Of a stretch of 64,000 bases of DNA, positions 44,879-57,040 are shown in pieces. This DNA is from Ecdyonurus torrentis (Eukaryota > Arthropoda > Insecta > Ephemeroptera > Heptageniidae), in assembly GCA_949318235.1 (NCBI GenBank), contig OX439135.1, forward strand, positions 22,126,501-22,190,500. The letters are read 5' to 3'. The stretch's first letter is position 1; every line of letters begins with the position of its first letter. Below the pieces are notes generated by a model. It did not search any database. It was not told the origin of the DNA and saw nothing but the letters and a program-made list of their open reading frames with translations. Made by a program: the position numbers and the translations under genes.

Positions 44879-45984
44879 TACTTTAACGGTCGTTTTTGCC
44901 ACAAAAATGGTTCTCAAAAGAAAAAAAGTTTATGATGTGTGGAATTTTTTTAACAAACAAAAAAACTTTAATTTTCCTTTTTTATGCTTTAGATGTTCTT
45001 TTCTACAAAACTGAATTTTTTGTAAAGAAACAAAATATATTCTTTAGAAAAAATTCACAAAAAAAAATGCATGTTTAATTTTAATTAATAGTTATTATTA
45101 GTAATAATTGACTTGATTTAAAAAAAAAAAAATCATGTCTTTACATTTTTAATTTGTATTCATTTTTTTGTATCTTGATAAAAAAAATATATATATATTT
45201 AGGGATTCATTTGTTTTTCCCTAAAAAAAAAAGTGAAAAAAAATCATAGTTAAATATTTAAATAGCTCTTATAGTATGTAGTAAAAATGCTATAAAATAA
45301 TAGATAAAAAAATTATATATACCTTGCTATAAAATATTAATTAAACAAAAAAATAGCAAGAAATTTAATTAATATAAAAAAAGAGGTTAAATATTATTAG
45401 ATTCTTAAATGCAAAAATTTGATTTTTTGTATTAATAAAATTTTTGCACTTGTTTTTTTAATTTAGAACAGAACTATTATATAATGAAGTATATACTATC
45501 ATTTATTATTTTTAACTCATACATTATTTAATTTTTTTTTTAATAAACTTTTATGTTATACAGCTAAAAAAAAAAAAAGAAAAAAAAAGGTAAAATATAT
45601 ATTTCTTCAATTTACCTAAAAATGCTGTGATTTTAAACATGTATTATTTAAAAAAATAATAATTAAAAGAAATAATTGTAATGTTGTACAAAACAAAATA
45701 ATTATAATAAAATTAATGGTGTTATTATGTAAAAGAAAAGAATATATATCAGTGAAATTTATATTAATTTCTTTGTTTTTAAATATAGTTAAATAATAAT
45801 ATAATATGCTATTAAATAATGTGAAAAAAAAAAAGACATAAAAATAATAAATTTTGACGGTTTCGGAATGATTTAAATAAATGCTATAATTTTCAAAAAA
45901 AAAAAAAAGTATTTTATTTTTTTAATATTGCTGTCCTATATTTGAAATGCTTGTTTCCAGTAGTAATGTGTTTAATTAATTAGA

Positions 45985-46238
45985 AAACGGCATGGAGGGC
46001 TCATGTTGAGAGAATGGGTGATGAAAGAATAGCAAAACAGGTATTTCATAGTAGAGTGGATGGAAGCAGAGATAGAGGCAGCTTGCCTAAAACATCATGG
46101 TCTGAGGTGGTTGGAAGAAGTTTGAAAAATAAGAATGTATGCAGTATGAAATGCAAAAGGAAATGTATGAGACTGGAGGAAGCAAGTGAAGTATGTCAGG
46201 ATAGAAAGTTGTGGAGGTCTATCACTGGGTCAGGATAA
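45985..46238 (+). pseudogene. LINE (non-LTR) reverse-transcriptase C-terminal remnant
   Basis: A frame of about 84 codons reads TAWRAHVERMGDERIAKQVF, HSRVDGSRDRGS, PKTSWSEVV...DRKLWRSI, then stop. The pattern H-V-x-R-M...R-I-x-K-Q...R-G-x-P-K-x-x-W...D-R-x-x-W is that of the C-terminal end of many non-LTR retrotransposon ORF2 proteins. No RT core remains. It is followed by a short TATG-rich stretch (about 46275-46310) that may be the 3' tail. Confidence 0.65.
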
Positions 46239-46339
46239 AACATCTGTGTTGTTGGCTTACCCCGAAAGGGATTATAGCGTTATGATATGTATGTATGAAT
46301 GTAATTTATTTTATTTTGCATAATATGTAGACCTATGTA

Positions 46340-46461
46340 CAGCTCTGGCCAAAAGTTTAAGAACGGGGCAGCGGCGGCCGCTACGTTTTCTCATAAAGAT
46401 AACATAGAGTTAATAGAGTGGTTGCCTATTTAAATCGTTCTCAAACTTTTGGCCAGAGCTG
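46340..46461. mobile_element. Tc1/mariner-type MITE, copy 2 (TA-flanked)
   Basis: 122 bp with the same CAGCTCTGGCCAAAAGTT ends as 1440-1559 and TA on both sides (46338-46339, 46462-46463). The GC-rich centre GGGGCAGCGGCGGCCGCT is kept, followed by 'acgttttctcataaagataa'. Confidence 0.85.
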
Positions 46462-46465
46462 TACT

Positions 46466-46951
46466 TTTAAAGGGGCACAGACACTAAATTTTTTGAAGTT
46501 GTGTTTAATCCACTATTTAGTACTACTATTTATGAAAATAATTTTTAATGTCGTTTGGAACCGGTGCACCTCTTCCTTTTAATTAAAAAATTAAATCAAA
46601 GTTTGCCACGCCCCCTTATATACTCCACTTCATGTATCTTCAGAACTGTCTCATGCTATTTGGTGTCCAAAATCACATTAACAGGTATTGCCGCTTCATA
46701 CAAGGCAATACCTATGTTTGTCATTTTGACCATAAAATGTGGCTGAATGCTGATTAAAGCTAAAAACTTACATGAAGTATAAAAATGAGCTGATCGTTGC
46801 TTGGCCAAGCAACAATCGAACTTTAATTTAATATTTAAATTAGAAGGAATAGTCACATCAGATTTTAACAACTTGTGAAATTGTTTTTGTACCTTAATTG
46901 TAAGTTGTACCTAATAGATTCTAAAAAGTCAGGGTGTCTGTGCTCCTTTAA
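46466..46951. repeat. ~490-bp element with AAAGGGGCACAGACAC ends
   Basis: The left end TTTAAAGGGGCACAGACAC and right end GTGTCTGTGCTCCTTTAA are inverted. Inner inverted blocks include 'gctgatcgttgcttggccaa' and 'aggcaatacc/ggtattgcc'. It directly adjoins the Tc1-type MITE on its left. Confidence 0.65.
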
Positions 46952-48274
46952 GGCTAAAAACGATGAAATACTGCATTGATTTGACTGAAACCTTTTATTA
47001 TTATTATTATTACAGCTGCCTTTAACGATAAGACAACTCATTATAAATGTCAAAAAAAAAAAAAAAAATGTTTGAAATTTGAAGTTCATTAGCCCCTTTA
47101 TTATTATTATTTTCTTTTACGCTTTTTGTGCTGATGGTTAAAGGTTCTGATGTTTTTTTATCAAAATTTTTCTTATTGACTTTCATATGAACAGAAAAAA
47201 AGGGGGGGGGGGGCAATGTTGAAGAGATACAAGCTGTGTTGTAGCTTCAACCTTTACAATAATTCATATTTATTGTTTTTAGGATAATTATAAATAAAAC
47301 ACAAGGTAGTAAATTTAACAGTATAAATGTTTTTATTTTATTTATTCTTTTTATTATTTACAGAAACAAAAATTTTATGCCTGAGGGACCAAAAAAATAT
47401 ATATTTGAAATTATATATAAAAAAATCATTCATTCATTCATTCCATACACAATAAAATTATATTATAAAAATTAAGAAAATTCGTTAATTAATATTTTAG
47501 ACAATTATGCTGGCAAGTTTTATACTGTACAATTTATTTTAAAAATATCTATATATTTAAATAATATTATCGTTAAATTTTATTAAAATTATTATTATTT
47601 TGTCGTTGATTTTTTCTTTTTTTTTAAGATTTTAGTAAAAAAAAAAATTGTGCATTATAATTACAGTACGCAAAAAAATCTACCTATTTACAAAATTCTA
47701 AAAAAAAAAAAAAAAAATCCCAGTTGAACACCCAAAAAAATTTATTCAAGAACATTTCATTTTCTCACACATTTTCACAAATTTACTTAACCATAAATTT
47801 ATTATTATTTTTTTTATTTTTCTGCCAATACAATTTAAGTTTTCCTTCCTTTTACACCTTTAAACGAATAATAGATTTATTCCTTAAAATTATAATATTT
47901 TTTGTAAGATACTCTATAGTATTTTTTTTTTATTAATTATTTGTTATAAAAATTATTATTATTATTTTTTATTTGGAAATAAGGCACTTTTTGTTATATA
48001 AATTAAAATTCTTCATTTATCATAATAATTATAAAATGTATCAATATTTACTATAAACTATAAACTTCAAAACAAAAATATATATAAATTTTTCTTCTTA
48101 AGAAGGGAAAACTTCACCTTTTTTATTTCTTTTAACATTTTCAAACTGTATCATTCCCAGATCCTGCTGGATAATATTTTTTATTTTATAATTTTTTTTT
48201 ATTAAATTACGATCATGTTACTATATTGTATTTTAATTAAGTATTTGTATAGAAAAATTTCTTACTGCAATTTC

Positions 48275-48324
<50 letters not shown>

Positions 48325-48380
48325 GTTAATTTTTTTCGGATTTTTTTAATAGTTAAAATTTTGTATAAAGTAATTTTAAA

Positions 48381-48411
<31 letters not shown>

Positions 48412-49689
48412 AAACGCACATTCATTGAACCATGCTATAAATTTGCTAGCGATTCTTATATTGCTAGTAGCTGCAACTTTAAAAATTAATTTATAATTTT
48501 GTAAATTCTTAAAAAAAAAAAAAAAAAAAATACATAAATAAATGAAAAAAAATCTATATCTTTTAGAATATGCAATAAAAAATTATTATATACGACCTAA
48601 TTATTTTACTATCATATTTTAAACGGAAATATATTAATTAATATTTAACTTCCAATGCCATTAACGTATCGGAGAAAAAAAAATCATAATAATTACACTA
48701 TTAGCTGTCGATAGATTTATAGTGAATTTTAATGTGATTTTGATGTTTACCTATTATTAGATATATTTAAAACCTTAGACATGCAAAAATTTAAAAACTA
48801 TAATATTGAGCATACAATCTTAAGTACACTAAACAAAATTCATTGCACATTTTATTAAAAAAAAAAAGTATTTTCATTTTTTTTTTCTATATTAAAATAT
48901 GTTGAAACAACGAGTTTACATAATGCTGTATATTTATTTATAAAATATATCATACAGCATTTTAATTACATTCAAGGAGCGTTCCGTGGAACACTGTTCA
49001 AATGCATGTTTGTTTTTTTCATGAGAAGTTCAAAAATAAACGTAAATAATGGAATTTGCAAGATAATGTTTGATAATATTAAATTTGAATATCGTAAATG
49101 ACGATTTTTGTTAGAAAGCTTTTCAATATTGCAAACTTAATGAAAGGTTTTTTTTTTTTTTTTTTCCCCATTAAGTTTCCAAATATGAAAAATTTATTTC
49201 AGTAAACAGTAATGTAAAAAAGTACATCGACAACTTTTAACTCGCACTTTTTTTTATTTTTTATTTTTTTCTGATAATACCTTGAAACGGCATTTTTAAA
49301 TTTTGTAGTAAACTATTATTCGCATTTATCTCTTTGATATTTAAATTACTTGAAAATCACGTCTTTTAGAATATATTTTAATATTCGTATAATTATGGCT
49401 TTATAATGAATTTCAACTGATATTTACAATAGTTTTTAAATTTTGTATTATGAGCAATGAGAAAAAAAAGCTAACATTTTATGCAAAATAATAAATAGAA
49501 TTTTTAATTTCTTATTATTTAACTTTGTTTTTACTACGTATATTTTAAGTAGATAGATGGATATATGTTATGTATAATTATCATTGTTTCAACACATTAA
49601 AAAAAAAAGTCCATAAAGTGTGGCACATATAATTATAATATTAAACATAATTATGCTTGTTCTGATTTTTTCTTCTTTTTCTAAATTTT
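46952..49689. other. AT-rich intergenic region downstream of the CD36-family gene
   Basis: No gene is seen. Long poly-A tracts (48277-48320 of about 44 A; 48391-48414), a run of about 11 G (47202-47213) and (ATTC)n near 47419. The 3' UTR of the minus-strand receptor gene must start at 49689 and run leftward; its end is not determinable by eye. Confidence 0.55.
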
Positions 49690-52600
49690 TTAAGGTTCAT
49701 TAGCATCTGCTACAAAACCTGGATTAAGTGCATCAATTGGATCTTTCTTAGGTAAATTTGAATTAGGTGGGAATGGAATAAGATTTCTTTGAGGTCTTGG
49801 ATTTGGTGGTTTGTTATGATAATGACTACTTGATTCTAAAGTAAGTGTTTCTTGACGTCCACTGCTTCTAATTAAACAAAATACTGAGATCAGTAATAAT
49901 AAGCCACCTACAACAAATAGACCGTAAGATAAAGCTGCTTTGGCTATTGGTGGTGCAGTAGTTGCCAAACTTAGAAGGTCGGTTACTTCTGAGGGTAGGC
50001 CATCAATTCCCTGTAACATAATTATAATAATTAATTAAAAATATATAGTGTGTCGTCATTCTGTGTGTTTTTTGATGCGATCTTCTTGAGAAATGAATAA
50101 CATTGCTCAGCATAGGACAATCGTAATTTTTGGCTATTTTCTTTGGCAAATTAGCTATTTTTTTTATCATTATTATTTTTTTCTTGCATACTTGAGGTAC
50201 TAATTCAACCTGTTAACAGCATTACTGCTCTCAATTAAATTGCGAAGTATTTTTAAACTGGCAAAAAGTGCCATTTTCCTATACCAGCCAATGTTATTTA
50301 GAACTCACTTATGACGTCGACTTTAACATGAATGAAACCACACTAGATTGTTTCTAAAGGTGGATTGCATTCATATAAAAGTCGACGTCATATATAAGCA
50401 CTAAATAACATGGGCTGGTATAGGAAAAATGACACTTTTTGCAAGTTTAAAAATATTTTTCAATATTTTTGAAAGCTTTGTTGCTGGTGGAATTAGGTTT
50501 TCCAGTATGCGAGAAAATTAACAATAAAAGAAAAAAAACAAACAAATTTTCCAGAGAATATATTTAATTATTTATATAATGTAAAAGTTTGTACTGTATA
50601 CTGAGAAATGTATTCAATGATTCATTATGGCGTTATATGCGCAAAAAACCCTATATACATTTCAATTCGTTACCGATGATTTATCAATCATTTACCTATC
50701 CCAGTTTTAATTTACGATAAAATTATTTATTTTAATATAATGCTTGACACATTCTAAAAACAGATCTCATAATTAATATTTGCAATTTTTGTTTGAAGAA
50801 CTGATGCTACTAATTTTTCAATGTAATCAACTTAATAAATGCTTACTCTGTAATGCATATTGAATGTGTGTAATATATGTAATGCATGTTAAAGCCGTAA
50901 TTTCCATGTGACTATGAATTGTATTTAAAATAAAAATATTTAAAAATATTTAAAAAAATATTTAAAAATATTTAAAATATATATTACTAATATTATATTA
51001 CTATTATTTATACTAAAGAAAAAAATTGAAATACTAAAATATATAATAATTAAAAAATATTATTATTTTAATTATTAAATAAAATATTTTAACTATTTTA
51101 TTATCTGTATAAAAACAATTTTAATATAATAACTAAAGTTAACTAAAAGTAGTTAATTGATTTTATACAATATTTTTATTAAGGAGAAAATTAATTTACT
51201 TACGTCTTCAAACCAGAGGATGGGGAAGATAATATCAGGGAAGGTAGCGACTTGTTTGATGTCTACCACTTGACTGACTGCAAGGTTGATCTGAACACGA
51301 GCGCGAGCACGGAGAGCTGTTCCCATTTGCTATAACACAAACATCAAAGGTAAATAATTAATAATCAATAATATATGCATTTCAAACCAATTACTTACAA
51401 AATAATGGAAAATATCAGTAGAATCAAAGATATTAATATTGGGTGAGGGGGGGGGGGGAATATACCATACAGAAATAATAGAACTTGCACAACTATAGAC
51501 CCCTTGCACATTCTGGCGTTTTGTAGCCATGTTTGTGGTGCCTAATTCATTGTCCAGCATAGAGGAAACATCATTTCTCTTAATTTTTCACATAAAAAGA
51601 GTTTATTTCAACTTGAACGAATTTTTTTCATATTCTTGTAACTTATTTGGAGTTAGAAATAAGGATTTGATTGAACTTTGAAGCTTCTTTTGCTGTTAAA
51701 AATATAAAAATAACGATTTTCCTATGCTGGCTTAGGTATTCCTGACCAACAAAATGGCGACTCTTAAATATGAGTGCAACCGGTCTATAGACTGAATTGC
51801 AACACTAAAATTGTAAGTTATTCATTTCATTTCAGTACACTCAATTATATTATTTTATTGTTTAAAAGAACGCCACTAAATTTGCAATGATATATCAATG
51901 GATATAATAAATTCTTGCTTCATTTGAATATGTTAAAATATGTTATAGTAATCATGTGTTCATGTTCATATGTATATATAGTTGATCATCTTTAAATTTG
52001 CAATCTTGTAAATACTGTGTGAAATTTTTTATTTCACTTAAATTGTCAGTTGTGTGGTATACTTATTTATAAAGTAATAAAATTATAACAATATAGTTTT
52101 AAATTAAAAATAATTTTTTTAATATAAAATAAATTTTATTTTTAATTTTAATAATATATATATTTTTCTACTAATTATTGTAAAATAATAATTTGTACAT
52201 TTATTTTGTTTTATTTAATATTTACGTGTGTGATATATTTTTAAATAATTGTTTATTAAAATAAATTTTATTTACGTTATTTTACTCCATTGTACAAAGA
52301 ACTAACATTTTAGAAATCAATTGGTGAATACTTTCATAAGTTAAACAAGAAGCTGCCAATTGCTGCAAATTTGCTATCAAAAATAAAAACAAATTATTGG
52401 TGATGAATAGTTACGTCAAATTTTCCCTCGGATTGAGTAAGAAATAATCAATTGATGGCAGATGACAAATCTGTTTGACAATCATAATTGACTGGAAATA
52501 TATTCACGGAGAAGGTGACCGACTGGGACCGGAAATCGTTAAAACAGGAACTATATTTTCACAATAATTCTTTCAATATATTATATTATTTCCAGCATAA

Positions 52601-52932
52601 CAAAAAGTACAATTTTCAAACGAAATTTAATTTAAAAAAAAAAAAATGTTCCAAAAAAAGTTGTAATAATATTTTTAATTTCAAAAAATTGTCTAAATTC
52701 AATATCTAGTACATTTGAATGTAATCTTTAAAGTGAAATAACTTAAATATTTGATATTTCAGGTTTGAAGTAGCCTAACTTTTAAGTAACATTTCATCTT
52801 TACTTTATTGTAATTCACAGCTGTCTAGTTTGCAAAAGATATCAGTCGGTCACCTACTCCCTTAAAACAACTTATATAAAAGAATTCATTAAAAATCTTT
52901 TCAGTGCAGATTAGATTATTTCAAAATAAATT

Positions 52933-52982
<50 letters not shown>

Positions 52983-55900
52983 ACAGGTTGAACGTCGATG
53001 AAAAGTTGATGTTTTTCCTTCTCAGGAGGGCTGATTCCTTCCACAGCATCCAACAACGTGGGATCAGCAAGATAGAAGTGAGGGAAGGACAGCATGATTG
53101 GTGAGTCTGTATGAAATATAAGAAACTTTATTAATTCGGGCAGTCCATAGTGACAAAATATAGATGCAACAAGCGTTGGTATTACATAGTATAAAAATTA
53201 AATGCTGAATTTATTAAACATTTTCATAAAAACTAAATATGGAGTTACAGAGCATACTTGGTTTACGCGCACGTAAAACAAGCAAGCTGTGACGTCAGTG
53301 ACCGCCAGTGGCATTTTGTGAATGGAAAATAAACTAAAAATCAATGACTCCGGCCAAAACAACGTTGATTTTCAGGTTTGTTAGGATATTACACAATTTG
53401 TTTTGTTCAAGGTGTTCTACGCCTTTAATTAATTTAAATTAAAAGAGCATATTATAAAAAAAGTATATCTTACCGTATTGACAAGCGCTGACATTAAAAA
53501 GTCCATGAGGTGCACAAGGTGGTCCATTAGGACAGAAACATTGATTATCAGGATTATGTTCAATATCAGCAAATACATCAGCAGGAGGTGAAAAACGATA
53601 ACCAAGTACATCTCCATTTGTAATAACTTCTTTTTGGAAATGAAGAGGTAAAAGACGACACATATCCTTATCATATACATATAAAGTAGTATTAGGAGTA
53701 ATATTAGGTGGGAAGATAGAACCATCACTTCCATTCAACTGGTTACAGAAGTCAGTTTTCCAGTGAGGTAGATGGGTACGTCCATTAAAAGTATCAATAA
53801 TACCATATTTTGTAATATCACTTTTACCAGTGAAAATTGTAGTAATATCCTTTGTAGTTCCATTTTTCTATAATCAAAATAAAGTGTTGATTAGAAGTTA
53901 GTTTTAATTGATGTTACAATGTTTTTTTCAGTACATACTGTATAAGATTTTATTAAGAAAGCATAAATGTATCAATTTCATGTTAATAATTATAAAATCA
54001 TTAATTCCAGATTTCGTATTCATGTTAAGATCATTTGTTTAATATTGATAAACTATAACAAGTTTTAAGTTTTTACAATTCACTCTATTGTAATCATGTA
54101 ATACACCACTTCGACATATGAAATGTTTATTTTAAAATATATAGTAAGTAAAAAAATAAATAAATAATTATTTTAAAATAAATTTAGAAAACATAAATAT
54201 AAACTCTTATTATTTTTTGTCAAAAACTATTAAAACTAAATAATATAATAAATTACTAACATAATATCATTATTTAATTTAAAATAAATTAAATAAAAAA
54301 ATACATACTGAATTAACTTATGAAGTTAAATAATTTTATTATTGTAAAAATTACTAATTATATTTTTACAATGAGAAAAAGTTAATTATTATATAAGTAT
54401 AATGATGTATCAATAGGTCATATATTTTTAATTGTCAAGGCATTAAGATATTGTCTTAAATATCCACTAAGAAAAAAAAAGACTTTCATTTTCATAATAA
54501 ATTAAATTAATTATTTCTTAATAACTTCGACTTTTTTTGTTTATTATTATTTGAGTGACCTTTTCCCTAACTTAATTTTATGCTTAATGATGTGTGAAAT
54601 TTTATAGTTTTTAAGTACAGTAGTATAGTAATGGATAAAAATTTCTAATGCCTCTTATTGATAATCTTTTGATTGATTTGAATAAACAAATAAAATTTAT
54701 AAAATGATTTATCAGTCGTGACTGTTGCAACACGGAAGCTTTGATGCATTTTTTTTTTCTTCTTACGTAATAATTTGCTAGAGAGCATCTGTATTTTATA
54801 TTGCGTAGCATTTTTCAATAAAATTATAGTATTGATCAAATCAATATCTATTGTATACATCAATGATGAGCTATGTCTTATTATATAATTGTATTATTGG
54901 GCTTTGAGCTCTATGTGATCATACTGCAATAAAACTTAATAGTTATTTCTAATTATTTTCTCATCATTTGTGTTAAACGTACTGTATATATTAGTAATGT
55001 AAGATATCATATGATTAAATCTTAATACTCAAAAGATATCAAATACGTCAAATTACAGGAATACTGAATCATTAATATTATTAATATTATTAGTAATATT
55101 TATTCTTAAAATGTTGACAGCATATATTTTTGGCTCTTAAAGTAACAAATGATTTTGCTTAAAATTAAAAACGTATTTTATTATTGTTTTAGTGTAGCGA
55201 GAGCATATTTTTTTAGCTTAATTACTTCAACTAGCTATTATTAAGAAAACTGATATTAATTTTCATTATTATTATTGTTTGTTTTTTTCTTTCAAAGGTA
55301 TTTCAAATTTTTAACGAAATATTATGAAAATAAAATATTTGAACAATAATTATTATTAATTTGAAGTTTGTGAGATTCATTTAAATAACAAAATTAGACC
55401 TTAGAATTTATTTTTAATGCATATTTAACTGAATTTAATATTTTACAAATTTAATTCGCTCTCTCTCTCTCTCTCTCTCTCTCTAGAACACTTTTCCTCA
55501 TTTTTCTTTCTTTTTATTTATTTATTATTATTATTTTGAAATTTGATTATTTGCATATGCCACACGCTACACTGAATTATGCTAGAACTACTACGTTATT
55601 ACTTATTATTAACCGGTTTTTAATTCTTTTGATATTTGAACTTAAAAAAATAATAATATTTGAAAGAAATATCTTTAAAAAAAAATTTAAAAAAACGTGT
55701 TCAAAAATGAAAAATCGAATAAATATAAGAAAATACGAGCATGCAATAATATTTTATAACATTATTATTTGTATATAATAGAGAGCATATTATTATGTTA
55801 TAATTTAAATTGTCTTTTTGTACTATATTATTTGAGTTTCAGATCTTTAAACCTAACACATTTGTATGACTATGAAATAATTAATTAATTAAACTTACGC

Positions 55901-57005
55901 CATAGAAAAGTCCAAATTCTTCATAAGGCAGTTTCTGTTCCTTAGGTACAACATCCTTGGCCAGTTTAAGAAGAGGATCTTCATAACCCCACAGTAGTTG
56001 GGCAACGCTCACTTCAACGAAAGGTTTGATTTTAAGAATATCCATGATTGAAGCCATCGCAAGTCGGAGGAATCTTGCAGCGTGCTTGCTTTGAGATGTT
56101 GCACTCTGGAAACATAGAGTATCATTAATATAAGTATGGGAATATTTTATTATACATATTATACAGTATTTGCTACCAAAATGTTTTGAGGGGGTTATCA
56201 GTAGACCACATAAAACAACATGTGCCTTTTTTATGAATAAACACGAAATGGGATCTTCAAAACTGATGACAATTTTTACCAGAATGTTTATGTAACCCCA
56301 CGAGAGAGCGTGAAAAAACTGTAAAGTATGCAATTTGCGTGAAAATTCATGTTTATGACGTCAGAAACATGCAAAAATTAGTATGAAAATGTTGTGCGGG
56401 TGGCATATATCGAATTTTCTGATCACTGCTTCAGTTGGGTTTTGAGACAAACTAAAGTTATTTATGTAAGTCCCATCAAGTGTTTTGTGATATAAATGCT
56501 TATGTTTTTCTCTGGTCGATTCCTTTTTTATATAATAGGTATTGGAATATTTTATTATACATATTATACAGTATTTGCTACCAAAATGTTTTGTCAACCA
56601 AGGGGTATTATTCATATGACTCGTAAATTTGACGTGAGTCGAAGGATAAACAACGTTGGAACAGAGTAAACAAATGGAGCTGTTCATATGTAATTTTCAA
56701 AAACAATGTGAACGGCTCCATTTGTTTACATTGTTCCAACTTTGTTTACACGTTATATAACGTGCGTCAAATTTACGCGGCAAGTGAATAATACTTATGA
56801 AAGTCCTCTTACAATTTATTTAACAATATAGAATTTGTCTTTTTTTTTATGTTATTAACGATTTCCATTACAATTTTTTTCACTGTATCAAACTTACAGA
56901 TCAAATTGTTTACCCACTGCTTTTCTTATGGAAAAATGAAAATGTTCGAAAAAAAAAAAATATATATTTATATATAATGCAAGTCAAGTCGTAAATTATA
57001 GGATC

Positions 57006-57040
<35 letters not shown>

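Larger units (their letters stand above)
39809..45984. other. PATL1 3' UTR and AT-rich intergenic DNA
   Basis: A candidate polyadenylation signal AATAAA is near 40246. Beyond that no gene is seen. The DNA is dominated by A/T homopolymers (for example about 41550-41578 and 44603-44628). It contains only two MITEs (42362-42497, 42630-42980). Open frames here are Phe/Lys/Asn-rich and not credible. Confidence 0.6.

Noticed and set aside
46014..46238. 74-codon frame as a host gene
   Set aside because: The residue pattern is that of a LINE ORF2 C-terminal end; no start context or splice signals.
55881..56687. Long minus-strand frames of 150 and 108 codons upstream of the receptor exon
   Set aside because: Only 55899-56105 is exon; the rest is intron read-through across family F and its 50-bp flanking repeat.
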